From Planktothrix sp. UBA8402 (GTDB lineage Bacteria; Cyanobacteriota; Cyanobacteriia; Cyanobacteriales; Microcoleaceae): a stretch of 6,210 bases of DNA. Of the stretch, positions 5,785 through 6,210 are shown piece after piece. Below the pieces are notes generated by a model. The model saw only the letters and a program-made list of their open reading frames with translations, did no database searches and had not been told where the DNA came from. The position numbers were made by a program, and so were the translations under genes. The stretch's first letter is position 1. Each line of letters opens with the position of its first letter. The stretch covers positions 255 through 6,464 of the forward strand of contig DMPJ01000129.1 in NCBI GenBank assembly GCA_003456035.1, read 5' to 3'.

Positions 5785-6210
5785 TTACTGTCGAAAATAG
5801 GAGTTGTTTGTAAATCCAGTTTTAATTCTCTCAAACACTAAATCCATCAGTTTATGAACCAGTTTAATTGCTCTTTCTAAATCTTCTCGGTTTACAACTA
5901 TGGAGTTTTCTCCATGTGCAACATTATTTCTGATTTTCAGAAGGAATTTATCAAGTTCATTCGGTAACGAGTATTTGGGTTCAGGATATTCGGGTATGGT
6001 TTCAAGGTTAAAGTCCGTCAATATTCTATTTAATACATTAAAACCAACATTACTTTCTGTATTCACCTTTGGATTAATTTCCAAGGTATTACATTGATAA
6101 AACTGTCCTAATTTCTCAAAAAAATTTACCTTTTTTTTAACTTATCCTTTTCTGGATATTGTTTAAATGGCGGAAATTCCGATTCAATATGATAGATAAG
6201 AATGGGATGA
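5785..6210 (-). pseudogene. HEPN-domain protein gene, frame-broken at an A8 run, 5' end off window
   Basis: The gene encodes a probable HEPN-fold protein; many HEPN proteins are RNases in toxin-antitoxin or defence systems. The 3' frame (5785-6141) contains KIRNNVAHGE, whose R-x4-H (Arg codon 5929-5931, His codon 5914-5916) is the HEPN catalytic motif, followed by a long helix to the stop. Before the TTG at 6084 the frame continues plausibly (VNFFEKLGQFYQCNT), so that TTG is probably not the true start. Upstream, a different frame (6126-6209) reads HPILIYHIESEFPPFKQYPE then KDKLKKR and a TAA. The frames join at eight A residues (6131-6138): one extra A or a -1 slip gives continuous KDKLKKKVNFF, 141 visible residues. 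Overall style recalls the cyanobacterial MAE_28990/MAE_18760-like HEPN family, but that is memory only. It may be a pseudogene, a recoded gene or a sequence error. It converges on lptF with 82 bp between the stops. Confidence 0.7.
6126..6141 (-). other. A8 slippery run at the frame junction of the HEPN gene
   Basis: On the minus strand the upstream frame reads TTA AAA AAA AGG TAA. This includes A-AAA-AAA, a classic -1 slippery heptamer, with a stop codon 3 nt after it. A -1 slip here, or one A added by RNA polymerase slippage, enters the downstream HEPN frame as AAG GTA AAT. The geometry is directly visible; whether it works in the cell is inference. Confidence 0.4.

Noticed and set aside
6082..6084. 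TTG as the true start of the HEPN gene
   Set aside because: The frame stays protein-like upstream to the A8 run (VNFFEKLGQFYQCNT), and the other frame continues in the same style to the window edge, so TTG is more likely internal.
5900..6097. 65-codon plus-strand open frame opposite the HEPN gene
   Set aside because: The minus strand carries the R-x4-H HEPN motif and protein-like sequence across this region; the plus frame has no recognisable features.

Overview
The window looks like chromosomal DNA from a cyanobacterium, possibly a filamentous one, though the genus cannot be fixed from sequence alone. The evidence is two HIP1 octamers (GCGATCGC at 146-153 and 4719-4726), an AT-rich base composition, a heptanucleotide tandem repeat of the kind common between cyanobacterial genes, weak or missing Shine-Dalgarno sites, and an outer-membrane LPS-export operon. 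All gene calls come from reading translations and comparing them with remembered family sequences; no database search was run.

Left block (1-2848, minus strand): an osmoprotectant (glycine betaine/proline-betaine type) ABC importer. proV, the ATPase with tandem CBS domains, is upstream. A gene 30 bp downstream encodes a ProX substrate-binding domain fused in front of a ProW permease domain. That fusion gene runs off the left edge and lacks roughly its last 130 codons. A heptamer repeat array covers the proV stop codon and fills most of the gap between the two genes.

Middle (2849-3233): a 385-bp divergent intergenic region between proV and lptA. It contains short direct and inverted repeats, a small hairpin, and two outward-facing extended -10-like boxes carried on an inverted repeat.

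Right block (3234-5702, plus strand): a compact lptA-lptB-lptF operon. It encodes the periplasmic bridge protein, the cytoplasmic ATPase and one LptF/LptG-family permease of the lipopolysaccharide transporter. lptB and lptF overlap by 4 bp. No lptC or lptD gene is present.

Right edge (5785-6210, minus strand, convergent with lptF): a HEPN-domain gene with the RNase-type R-x4-H motif. Its 5' end is outside the window. The reading frame breaks at a run of eight A residues, and both sides of the break translate into plausible protein. This is either a decayed gene, a slippage (recoding) site or a homopolymer sequence error, and it is the most interesting item here. I do not see a convincing wholly new system in this window.
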